Assembly: GCA_021129515.1 (NCBI GenBank)
Contig: JAJOLD010000001.1
Location: forward strand, 1-46,505
DNA length: 46,505 bases
Reading direction: 5' to 3'
Source: Minisyncoccota bacterium
GTDB taxonomy: Bacteria > Patescibacteriota > Minisyncoccia > Phycocordibacterales > UBA918
Shown: positions 16,339-25,400 of the stretch, in pieces
Layout: each line of letters opens with the position of its first letter
Position numbering within the stretch: the stretch's first letter is position 1
Notes under the pieces: generated by a model
The model's database searches: none
The model's input: only the letters and a program-made list of their open reading frames with translations
What the model was told of the DNA's origin: nothing
Program-made: the position numbers and the translations under genes

Positions 16339-17166
16339 ATGAGACGAGTACTTGGAGGGCTCAGATGGCTTTTGGTGACGATGGGTATTGTCCTACTTAC
16401 GAGTATTACTATTGACGCAACCACCTCACATACCATTAGTCAATCAGCATTGGGCATTTTGGCTCGCACTGTCACGCAAACAACATGTCCTACCGGTATG
16501 GTAGAACATACCACTGCAGACCGTCGTTTTTGTATTGACGTATATGAAGTATCACCGAGCTGAGCCTGTCCGTTTGAGACGATAGCAAGTATTGAAGATA
16601 CTCGTGCAAATATCGATGAGCCAGATTGTATGCCTGTATCAATACACAACGTATCACCATGGGTATATGTCACCACACACCAGGCACGGGCACTGTGTGC
16701 TCGTGCAGGGAAGCGACTGCCGACACATGAGGATTGGTACACCGCTGCGCTCGGGGTGAGTGATGTTGCGTCTGACCCTGTGTGCAATGTTGCAGGACAA
16801 GCTGTGGCAGACACTGGTGCGCATGCGTAGTGTGTATCGGGGAGTGGTATCTATGACAGTATCGGAAATGTATGGGAGTGGATTGATGCATCGGTAACCG
16901 ATGGCAGGTACGGTGCGTCGACGCTGCCTGAAAGTGGCTATGTGCATGGCGTGGATCAGTATGGTGTTGCACTCCTCACTGGTGACACGGGTCATTCCGA
17001 TTATCATCATGATTATGTGTGGACACAGCCTGATGGTACATACAGTATGATGCGTGGTGGTTTTTATGGTAGTGGTACCGATGCTGGTTTGTATAGTATT
17101 CAGGCTGCTGTGGTGTCAGAGTTCTCGGGTGTGGCAGTCGGGTTTCGGTGTGTAAAAGATATCTAG
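16339..17166 (+). pseudogene. SUMF1/formylglycine-generating-enzyme-like protein, broken by two in-frame stops
   Basis: One continuous frame of 276 codons is interrupted by TGA (16561-16563) and TAG (16828-16830). Read through, it parallels the intact neighbour at 17186: a signal anchor, CPTGMVEHTT..RFCIDVYE, then VSPWVYVTTHQARALCARAGKRLP, GIYDSIGNVWEW and the end MMRGGFYGSGTDAG..VGFRCVKDI. At both stop positions the intact copy has alanine. Both stops keep the frame, so this is point-mutation decay and not an indel. A short translated product from 16339 (74 aa) would be only the signal and the domain start. Confidence 0.85.
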
Positions 17167-17185
17167 TTGTGTATGCAGTAGGACC

Positions 17186-17989
17186 ATGAAAGCAATTAAA
17201 ATAACACTTATTATACTCTGTTCGGGCATTGTGACTGCGCTTGGTATTGATGCTGCGGATACCCTAAAAGGTGCAGAAGGCACCCTCCTTTCACAGGTCA
17301 TCCGCACCAGTGAGACTGGGTGCCCTGCGGGGATGGTGTCTGTTGCGCATGTTGTGGGTGTCCGGTGTGTTGATGTGTATGAGGCAGGTGCGAGTGCTGA
17401 CTGTCCCGTACAACATCCAGCAAATACGTTTGATACGGTTTCGAATCTAAACGATGCTTCGTGTCAGGTAGTGTCAGAGGTATCGGTCGTGCCGTGGCGG
17501 TTTATTACTCGCGATCAGGCGATGCAGATGTGTGCTCGTGCAGGGAAGCGGTTGCCTACAAGTAGTGAGTGGTACCAGCTGAGTTTAGATATGGTTGATG
17601 GAGAACAGCAGTGTAATACGAATACCTCACAAGTGCTCCCAGCAGGAGATACCACGGCCTGTGTATCTTCGCATGGCATATTTGATATGGTTGGGAATGT
17701 ATGGGAATGGGTAGGTGATGATGTGATTGATGGTGTGCACAATGGTCGTGCTCTACCACCTTCTGGATATGTGACCCAAGTTGATGCGGGCGGTATTGCG
17801 GTATATACCGCAGATACGCCATCGGAGGTATTTGGTTCAGATTTCTTCTGGTCAAATGATGTTGGTGCCTTCGGCATGATACGCGGCGGGTACTATGATA
17901 GTGATACTGATGCCGGTATATATACCGTGCATGCAGATACACCACCAAACTTTGCTGGTGCTGCTATTGGTTTTCGATGTGTTAAGTGA
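17186..17989 (+). CDS. Secreted SUMF1-fold (FGE-sulfatase/C-type lectin-like) protein
   Basis: A 267-aa protein with an N-terminal signal anchor (ITLIILCSGIVTALGIDAA) and then a SUMF1/FGE-sulfatase domain. The motifs are VPWRFITRDQAMQMCARAG followed by KRLPTSSEWYQL, GIFDMVGNVWEWVGDD, and a C-terminal MIRGGYYDSDTDAG..AIGFRCVK. True formylglycine-generating enzymes use a specific Cys pair near the C-terminus that I cannot identify here, so this is more probably a binding or structural use of the fold. The same fold is used by the variable proteins of diversity-generating retroelements, but no reverse transcriptase or template repeat is in the window. Its decayed paralogue lies 19 nt upstream. 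Confidence 0.85.
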   Translation: MKAIKITLIILCSGIVTALGIDAADTLKGAEGTLLSQVIRTSETGCPAGMVSVAHVVGVRCVDVYEAGASADCPVQHPANTFDTVSNLNDASCQVVSEVSVVPWRFITRDQAMQMCARAGKRLPTSSEWYQLSLDMVDGEQQCNTNTSQVLPAGDTTACVSSHGIFDMVGNVWEWVGDDVIDGVHNGRALPPSGYVTQVDAGGIAVYTADTPSEVFGSDFFWSNDVGAFGMIRGGYYDSDTDAGIYTVHADTPPNFAGAAIGFRCVK

Positions 17990-18020
17990 CCAAACGAGCG
18001 TACGCGACTATTGGGAACCT

Positions 18021-18210
18021 AGTTCCCGATTTGCGGTATTCATAGCAAATCGCTGGAACTCGAAGTCTGAAGTATTGCTAAAGACGATGGTCTTGCGTTA
18101 GTTCTGGATTTTGCCCTTACCTAGGCAAAATCCCTAGAACTCGCGGTCGGCATTATCGCTACAGGTGATGGTACTATGTTAGCTCCCGATTTGCGGTTTT
18201 CTTACAGAAA
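18021..18210 (+). repeat. Tandem array of ~80-nt structured units
   Basis: The gene-free interval 17990-18317 contains two full units (18021-18099 and 18100-18180) and the start of a third (18181 on). Units 1 and 2 each open with a two-part hairpin: AGTTCC/GGAACT plus GATTTGC/GCAAATC in unit 1, and AGTTCT/AGAACT plus GATTTTGCC/GGCAAAATC in unit 2, with the same 1-nt and 3-nt bulges. The changes are compensated on both arms. The spacer that follows (41 nt by my alignment) is about two-thirds identical between units. Unit 3 keeps the left arm (AGCTCCCGATTTGCGG) but loses its partner. No reading frame explains it. Confidence 0.75.
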
Positions 18211-18317
18211 CTGTCTATATACTGGGGTTTTGAGGCTGGTTCTAAGGTTTCCATATACATAACATGGGAACAGCCGAAAAAACCTGTCGATTGGCTACGG
18301 TACAATACAGATATACC

Positions 18318-20126
18318 ATGGTACATACGTGGGGTCGTATATGTATGCAGTTTATAGGTGCGGTGCTGAGTATCGTCGTGCTTTTTTGTATTGTTGCTCA
18401 TGTTGCTGGTGCTGCGGATATCAGGAACTATAGTGATACGCTGACTGACTCTGCACCAAGTGAATACTCAAACCATACGCTCAGATTTATTACCAAAGTA
18501 CCTATTCCGACCGGTGGCTATATTCGCTTCAGGCCGAGCCCTGGAGACTTTACCATTCCTACTACTAATTTTGGACTACGCAATGTTGCGCTCTATGTTG
18601 GTGATGTTCTGCGCAACACGGGTACTACCACGAGCACTTCTACCGACGGGGTAAGTATTACAACCGGCACCAATGGTGCAATTGAAATCACACTCAACAC
18701 ACTCACTGGTATTGCAGCGGATGCTGAGATTCTGCTACGTATTGGCTCGTCTACCGTACATGCCACCTCAAGTGATTTAGGTATCTTGAATCCGTCCTCA
18801 ATTGGTACCTATCCAATACATATTGAAACGGGTGGTGGCACTACCAGTGAAAGTGTTCGAGCCTTGGTGGCAATTGTGCATAACGTACAAGTGCCAAATG
18901 TCGATACTACTGAAACGGTACCGCCGCATCGGTTTAATGGTGCGCCATCGGGTGAGCTCTCGGGTACGTCACTCATTGTGCAGGTGTCACTGGAGACAGA
19001 TGAATTTGCGTTGTGTCGCTATTCGACGGCATCCGGCACACCATATTTTTCAATGACCAATCAATTTACAACTAATTTTGTCACGGTACACACCTTTGAC
19101 CTGGAGGTCGCTACGAGTACTGCATACGATTTATACGTTCGTTGTATTGATGACGAAGGAAACTTTAATACCGATGATTACCTCATTAGCTTCTCTATCC
19201 CTGAATATCCTGAGGGTGAACCAGGTACTGAAGGTGACAGTGATGGTGATGGGGATGCAGATCCAGGTGACGGCTCACCAGATGGCGATACCGACAGTGA
19301 TGACTCAGACACCGGTGACGGCAGTGGCTCCTCAGGTGGCGGCGGCGGGGGTGGAGATGATGGTGGAGGCTTTGAGGGTACCGAAAAGCCATACCAAAGT
19401 GGCGATGGGCGCGTCATTATAAACGGGTATGCATTCCCTGATAGCGATGTCACCATACTTGTTGATGGGACGGTTATTGAAACAGATGATGCTGATGGTA
19501 CGGGTAAGTTCTCAGTCACGGTTGATGAGATTGCACGCGGTGTCTATACCTTTGGTGTCTATGCAGCCGATGCAAATGGCATAAAATCCTCAACATTTTC
19601 AACGACCTTTAGTGTAACGGGATCACGAGGATCAACACTTTCTAATGTAAACGTCATGCCGTCAGTGCAGGTGACACCTGACCCTGTGGACCCTGGTGCA
19701 ACAGTGCAATTTTCTGGATACGCAATTCCGAACGCAACCATCACTATTGAAAATCAAAGCGACAAGTCGAGTGTCACCCTGAAAACATTTACCACAACTT
19801 CTGATGGAGATGGTGCTTGGTCATATGACGCGAGTACTGCAGGATTTCAGACCGGTACCTACAAAGTACGTGCAAAAGCAAAACAAGAGAGTGGTGTCTC
19901 AACCGATTATGCTGATTGGACGTTCTATGGAGTCGGGGAAGAAGCAGATACACCACGTGCTTCTGACTTGAACCGTGACGGCTCGGTTAACCTCATTGAC
20001 TTCTCTATCTTGCTCTTCTGGTGGGGTACCGATGGTGGGGAGTCTAATCCACCTGCTGATATCAATGCTGACGGGAGGGTTTCTTTGACGGACTTCTCCA
20101 TTATGATCTTTAATTGGACGGGCTGA
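18318..20126 (+). CDS. Secreted Ig-like protein with C-terminal dockerin
   Basis: From MVHTWGRICM (18318) the protein has 602 aa; a longer frame starts at 18264. A signal peptide (IGAVLSIVVLFCIVAHVAGAA) leads into a beta-rich domain with Thr/Ser. An Asp/Gly/Ser linker follows (about residues 299-350, with runs such as DSDGDGDADPGDG) that probably binds Ca2+. Two Ig-like domains come next (about 358-434 and 447-540). The last ~55 residues are a type I dockerin with two EF-hand loops, DLNRDGSVNLID and DINADGRVSLTD. Dockerins bind cohesin domains in a Ca2+-dependent way, and a cohesin gene lies 0.65 kb downstream. A paralogue with the same C-terminal half is at 45369. A TACAAT (18301-18306) may be its -10 box. 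Confidence 0.88.
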   Translation: MVHTWGRICMQFIGAVLSIVVLFCIVAHVAGAADIRNYSDTLTDSAPSEYSNHTLRFITKVPIPTGGYIRFRPSPGDFTIPTTNFGLRNVALYVGDVLRNTGTTTSTSTDGVSITTGTNGAIEITLNTLTGIAADAEILLRIGSSTVHATSSDLGILNPSSIGTYPIHIETGGGTTSESVRALVAIVHNVQVPNVDTTETVPPHRFNGAPSGELSGTSLIVQVSLETDEFALCRYSTASGTPYFSMTNQFTTNFVTVHTFDLEVATSTAYDLYVRCIDDEGNFNTDDYLISFSIPEYPEGEPGTEGDSDGDGDADPGDGSPDGDTDSDDSDTGDGSGSSGGGGGGGDDGGGFEGTEKPYQSGDGRVIINGYAFPDSDVTILVDGTVIETDDADGTGKFSVTVDEIARGVYTFGVYAADANGIKSSTFSTTFSVTGSRGSTLSNVNVMPSVQVTPDPVDPGATVQFSGYAIPNATITIENQSDKSSVTLKTFTTTSDGDGAWSYDASTAGFQTGTYKVRAKAKQESGVSTDYADWTFYGVGEEADTPRASDLNRDGSVNLIDFSILLFWWGTDGGESNPPADINADGRVSLTDFSIMIFNWTG

Positions 20127-20287
20127 TATAAAAATTAAATAGCAAAAATAAAAAATAAAAATTACATTGCAAAAATCAAAAATAGTGGCCAGTGACTGCT
20201 TTTTGTGGTTGCTTTGTCCATGTTGATTTTACCTTTCTGTGTATAAATCGACATAATGACGACGCGGTTACAGTAAGATATTGGTAT

Positions 20288-20758
20288 ATGTCTTTTTTAC
20301 AAAGACTCAAAGGGAGGGGTGCGCGCGCGGGACAACGACTGCAATCGAGTGAAGAAGAAAGTGCCGTCGATACCATTGCACAACTCGAGGTCGATGTGTT
20401 CCAAACTACTGACCTGATTGTTGTGTATGCGCACGCTGCAGGAGCTGATCTGTCTGATATTCATGTGTCTATCGAAGGCGACGCAGACATTGTGTTAATC
20501 GAAGGTAAACGATTGCGTCCTGAGTATTTAGCGTTCCCTAAGAAGAAACCTGATGGTGCCTACTTTACTGAAGAGTGTGTCTGGGGTGAATTTTACCGAC
20601 GTATTATTTTGCCGGAAAGTGTTGATATTACGCAGGCAGAAGCAAAGGTGAAAAATGGTGTCTTAGTGCTTGTACTGCCACTCTTGAAACCCGAGGTAAA
20701 AGAAAAAGTGAATCTTCGGGTCAAAAAGGCGAAAAGCAAGCGATCAAGAAAGAAATAA
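20288..20758 (+). CDS. Small heat shock protein (Hsp20/alpha-crystallin)
   Basis: From MSFLQRLKGRG (20288; the frame is open from 20192) the protein has 156 aa. It has a short basic N-terminus, then an alpha-crystallin domain (about residues 35-135) from LEVDVFQTTDLIVVYAHAAG through ISIEGDADIVLIEGKR-like strands to GEFYRRIILPESVDITQAEA and KNGVLVLVLPLLK, and a very basic C-terminal tail. Hsp20 proteins hold unfolding proteins in the cytoplasm. It lies 14 nt upstream of the cohesin gene in the same direction, so the two are probably co-transcribed. The gap before it (20127-20287) is AT-rich and shows no gene. Confidence 0.88.
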   Translation: MSFLQRLKGRGARAGQRLQSSEEESAVDTIAQLEVDVFQTTDLIVVYAHAAGADLSDIHVSIEGDADIVLIEGKRLRPEYLAFPKKKPDGAYFTEECVWGEFYRRIILPESVDITQAEAKVKNGVLVLVLPLLKPEVKEKVNLRVKKAKSKRSRKK

Positions 20759-20772
20759 TAGTAGGAGTTTGT

Positions 20773-22302
20773 ATGCAGGTTCTTTTACAACGTAAAAAAC
20801 AAAATATATATGCCATTGTCTGTATACTCTGTGTAGCACTTCTCTTTCTCTGTGCCACACATACGGCATTTGCAGCGCAATTGCTGGTTTCACCAACAAG
20901 TGGTGCCTACTCAAATGGTCAGACATTTACCGCAACGATACAAGTGGATCCGCAAGGGAAGAGCGTTAATGTGGTGGAAGCACAACTTGCCTTTGATGCA
21001 GCGCGACTGTCGGTCGTGAATGTTAGCAAAACAGGTTCAGTCTTTTCTCTATGGACCACAGAACCAACATTTTCAAACAGTGCGGGAACCATTGATTTTG
21101 GTGGTGGTAGCCCAACACCATTTAATACTCGATCAACCATAGCAACGGTGACCTTTAGAGTCGTTGCGCCAGGAGATGCAACCGTGTCAGTGAGCAGTGC
21201 TTCTGCATTGGCGGCTGATGGACTGGGTACCGATGTCTATGCTGGTAGCGTTGACGCAACCTACGCAGTGAGCGAAACGACAACTCCAGAGCCTGAAGTA
21301 CCAGTTGCATCAACACCAGAACCAGCACCCGCAGCAGAAGAGCCGTCAGATGCAGCAATCACCTTTGGCGATCCACCACGTGCACCAGAAGCTGGCTCTT
21401 CGGTATTCCTTGATCCTGAATTATGGTATGCAACGAAAGTAGGTGCCTTTGTGTGGGAATTGCCATTTGATGTTGATGCATTGCGTCTTGATATTGCTAC
21501 TTCTTCAGATGCTGAGCCAACGACCGAGTATGATCCACCGATTGAGGACTTTACGACCAGCGATGCAGTATTGCGTGATGGGGAACAGTATCTCATCATG
21601 CAGTTCAAGAACCAGGTCGGTTGGGGTGCTGTATTGCATCGTAAATTGCGTATTGACACCATGCCTCCGGAGGCATTCGCTATCAGTGTTCGTGCTGGAA
21701 ATTCACCAACCGCATTCCCACTCCTTACCTTTGAAGCAAACGATGTCACGTCAGGTATAGAGCGATATGAAATGACCATCGCCGACAGTGAGGCAATAGA
21801 AATTACACCTGATGAAGCAAAGCTTGGGTACCTCTTAGGAGAATTGAAGGATGGTACCTATACGGTGCGCGTCACTGCGTATGACTATGCAGGGAATAGT
21901 ACTGAGTCATCGGTACCCGTACTCATTACGGCAGGATGGTTGCCACCACTTGAAACAGTTGAAGAGCGATCAGTCTGGGAATTCTTTAGTGGTAAGAACT
22001 TGGTCATCATCATTTTGCTCGGTATCATTCTATTCTTGCTTATACACATGATGCTTGAACGCAAGCGGCATACACGCAAAGAAGAGAAGTTGCGTAAAGA
22101 GACAAAAGAAATTCAAGACCAGATGGAAAAGATATTCTCAGCATTGCGTGATGAAATCTACGAACAAATCAATACCATCACTAAGCGTCCTCGATTATCT
22201 AAGAAGGAAAAGGAAGCAGTCGAGGGACTCCATCAGGCACTTGAAGTATCGGAAACCTTGATTGAAAAAGAGATTGGAGATGTAAAAGAAATATTGAAGT
22301 AA
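20773..22302 (+). CDS. Membrane-anchored cohesin-domain protein with cytoplasmic coiled coil
   Basis: A 509-aa protein with a good ribosome site (AGGAG 6 nt before ATG). Residues 1-34 are a signal peptide (end FAA|QLLVSP). Residues about 35-170 match a cohesin fold: SGAYSNGQTFTATIQVD, VNVVEAQLAFDAARLSVVNV, GTIDFGGGSPTPF and ATVTFRVVAPGDATVSVS. A Pro/Glu linker (171-205) and about 200 residues of Ig-like domains follow (the second ends DGTYTVRVTAYDYAGNS). A TM helix comes next (NLVIIILLGIILFLLIHMML, about 409-428), then about 80 charged coiled-coil residues in the cytoplasm. Cohesins bind dockerins, and two dockerin proteins are encoded nearby. It could be a single-site surface anchor, in contrast to multi-cohesin scaffoldins. 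The domain call is from motif pattern only. Confidence 0.85.
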   Translation: MQVLLQRKKQNIYAIVCILCVALLFLCATHTAFAAQLLVSPTSGAYSNGQTFTATIQVDPQGKSVNVVEAQLAFDAARLSVVNVSKTGSVFSLWTTEPTFSNSAGTIDFGGGSPTPFNTRSTIATVTFRVVAPGDATVSVSSASALAADGLGTDVYAGSVDATYAVSETTTPEPEVPVASTPEPAPAAEEPSDAAITFGDPPRAPEAGSSVFLDPELWYATKVGAFVWELPFDVDALRLDIATSSDAEPTTEYDPPIEDFTTSDAVLRDGEQYLIMQFKNQVGWGAVLHRKLRIDTMPPEAFAISVRAGNSPTAFPLLTFEANDVTSGIERYEMTIADSEAIEITPDEAKLGYLLGELKDGTYTVRVTAYDYAGNSTESSVPVLITAGWLPPLETVEERSVWEFFSGKNLVIIILLGIILFLLIHMMLERKRHTRKEEKLRKETKEIQDQMEKIFSALRDEIYEQINTITKRPRLSKKEKEAVEGLHQALEVSETLIEKEIGDVKEILK

Positions 22303-22325
22303 TTGAGAGGCTCCCAATCCACACC

Positions 22326-22360
22326 ATAGCGCGCCAAACCTACGTTTGGTGCGCTATAAT
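22326..22360 (+). promoter_or_regulatory. Hairpin overlapping the -10 box before the giant gene
   Basis: ATAGCGC (22326-22332), a G-U pair, and CCAAAC (22334-22339) pair with GTTTGG (22344-22349) and GCGCTAT (22351-22357) around a CTAC loop, giving 14 bp. There is no T-run. The right arm runs into TATAAT (22355-22360), a perfect -10 box 50 nt before the ATG at 22411. The hairpin may end the cohesin transcript and at the same time be part of the giant gene promoter. Confidence 0.6.
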
Positions 22361-22410
22361 TACAATTGGCGGACATTCTATCCGGATGTTTCCGTCTAAT
22401 TGTTAGTGTG

Positions 22411-25400
22411 ATGAGATTTTTCTCAAAAACAACAAGAAAAAACAACATAATACCCTTATTTACAGCGCTATATGGTACTGCGTCGGCTTTTCGTAGTGGA
22501 CGACGCAAGATATTTGCAATCTATGGGCTCTGCATGTTGTGTGGACTTGGTATGTTTGCACATGCACAACTCGGACAATCAACCGTGACCACCATTGAAA
22601 CCGTGCATGTATTCCCAGAACAGGTCACTGCAGTTGGTTGGAAAAATGTTGAGTCAGTAGTGGTGCAAAACCTGGATGAGTTTGCGTTGTATCAAGAGTT
22701 CAATAAGATTAATTCCTCCTACCCTGATTCTGATTTCTTTAAAAAAGAGATTGCCACACAAGAAAAGAATCCTGACACTGAGTCTGAATCGGCAGAAACG
22801 CCTGAGCCTGTAGCAGTACCGCAAGACATAGAAGTCGAAAAAGAAACGGAACAATCAGAGGTGGCAGCATCTACCTCTGAAGCACCTGCAGTGGTGTCCG
22901 ATGATACAGAAGTGCAAGCAACCACTACTACTGAGCAGGTTGCGGAACCAGTGGCAGCGGGTACAACAGATGCTGTTTCTGATACGGATGCAGAAGACAC
23001 AGATACTGCTGAGACACCTGCTGCAGACGATACTGCGCCTGTGGCTGATACTGATGCTCTAGAGGTTGCGGAGGACGAAGAACCTGAAGCTGAAACTGAA
23101 ACACCTGCTGCATCAGATGAGCAGGATACAGTTGATGCTCCAGTTGCCTATACACCAGTGCCGTTTACCTCTGTATTTGCAGCGCTCATTGACCCAATGC
23201 CATTTGTATCGACTGCAACAACGGTGCCATTTATTGATATAAGCCAGGAGTCTGTCGCATACATTGAAGCAGATGCGGAGGTGGTTGAAGACGTTGTGTT
23301 AGTCGATAGTACTGTCGAGACGGAGGTGCCTGTGGATGCGTCTGAAGACACTCCTGATACTTCGGTAGGGACGGTTCCTATGGCAACCACTACTTCGTCT
23401 GAAGCAGATACAATACCTACTGTTACTACAGAGACACCGCATGAGGAGGTTGTAGCAACATCAACCATACCTACTGCATCCGAACCATCAGAGGCGGCAA
23501 CCACAACGGAATCTGTTGTGGCAGATGTAGACACACCGCATGCAACAACGACTACTGCCACAGCAACTCCAGTGCATGGTTCCGTTGCAGAAGAGGTGTA
23601 TGCATCGACTACTGTGAGTTGTGATGGTGCATGTGCCTTTTCAAGTATTACGCTCTCAGGTTTTGGATTGCCAATTTTTGATGAAGAGCGTGCATTACGT
23701 GGCGCACAGCTTCGCATGTCGTTTGCAGCACAACGAAAAGAAACGAGAGATGTTATACAAAATATGCATGTGCGGTATTCATTTGATGATGGTGCTACAT
23801 GGATTCCTGGTGGTGATGTGTTCATCCAAGAGGATGCATCAAACAGTCTCAATGGTGGCTACTTCTTGTTTGCATTGCCACAGATTGCGGATCCTGCATT
23901 GCTTGATAACCTCACTGTTGAACTAGTGTACCGAGATAACCCAGCAGTGCTGACCGGGCTGTTTGTAGATGCGGTGTGGTTGGAAGTGTTTACGGTGAGT
24001 GAAACTGTTGATCCGCTCCTCTCAGTGCAGGAGCTATTGAAAGATAATGGATTTGATGCACAGCCTTTGTCAGGAGATGTATTGGTACTTGATGATGGCA
24101 CTGCGTTGCAGTTTGATACCACGGATGAAAATGAAGATGAAACACTCATTATTAAATCGAACGATTTGATATATGAGGGATTGACCAAAACAACCACATA
24201 TTTCAATGTTACCAATACGAGTAACACTAAAGACACCTTTACCCTACAAACATACTTCCCAGAAGATGTTGGTACGGTACTCGCGCTCGAAGAGTGGAAC
24301 CAAAACAAAGAAAAGGAAATTGTCGTTCCAGAATATCGACCGTATATCTATCACTGTGAAGCTGGTTGGGAGCGATCTGATGGTTCCGTCGAGAGTACTC
24401 TCGAAGATCTCTCGCGTGCACTTATTGAAGCGGTTGCGGAGACTGAAGCTGACACTGCCACCAGCACTCCGGCGTCAGATGCCGCTACGACTACTGAAGC
24501 AATAGATGTAGCGGAGTCCCTAACTGCAGCAACGACAACCGATGATGCACCAGTGCCTGCACCGTTAGATACTGACGCTGATGACATCGATGTACCGCAC
24601 TCTGCAACAACGGAGATTGAAGCACCTGTCCCAGACGCGGTGCCGTTATTGCAAGCAAATCTCTCATTAGTATCGAGCGCTACAACCACGGACGATGCTA
24701 CAGCTACAATGGACGAGGCACATCCTGCTGATGAGGAAATACCGGCATATGTCTGTCGCAACACCACCATTGTTCGACAGTGTGATGTGATTGAAGGAGA
24801 CAATACCACCTGTCGTGTCAACAATATGAAGGTTGCGACACACGAAGTGACTCGATATTACGGTGGCTGGGAAGAGTCTGCAATTACAGCGGGTGCCGTA
24901 GAAAAAGATACGGGCGTGCTGCATAAGGTGAAACAATTCTTTGGCTTTGCGGCGCGCACTAAAGCAGTGCCTGATGTATTTGAAGCGCGCTCATACTCAG
25001 AAACCACCTACACCATCGAACCTGGAGAAACAAAATACTTTAAGATGGATATCGAGTTCCCGCCACTTTCACGCGGTGAGTTCTGGGTAGAGGCAATTGG
25101 TGCACGTGAATACGGACTCCTTGACCCATTCTGGTCGAGTGAATGGAAGTATCGTTTGCCAGTGATGCTTGATAATACACTGGGTAGTGACACGCTGACT
25201 GACCATCAGGTGCGCTTTACCATTCCAAGTACGGCAACTGATTTTTGGAGCAATGTAAATGCCGATGGAAGTGATGTGCGTTTTGTACAAGAGGTTCCTG
25301 GTACGTCAGATGATACCTGGTATGACACATCATGGAATACCCGTATGGCGATTACGGTGCAAGCATCTGAAGTGGATGCGACCTTAAATAATTTCCCCGT

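Noticed and set aside
12162-16563. In-frame TGA codons as a sign of UGA recoding (Gly or Trp).
   Set aside because: TGA ends the 20126 gene exactly where the paralogue at 46490 has TAG, and the 17186 gene also ends in TGA after the conserved domain end. A TAG interrupts the same broken gene too. Decay explains all this.
17186-17989. Diversity-generating retroelement.
   Set aside because: The protein fold is suitable, but there is no reverse transcriptase, no template repeat and no Asn-rich codon pattern in the C-terminal part within the window.
18021-18210. Integron attC sites.
   Set aside because: attC needs an AAC side first and a GTT side last in the hairpin; here the order is reversed, and no integrase or cassette layout is visible.
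19213-19375. The GAT/GGT-rich tract as a simple-sequence repeat element.
   Set aside because: It codes for an Asp/Gly linker in frame with varied codons, and is explained by the protein.
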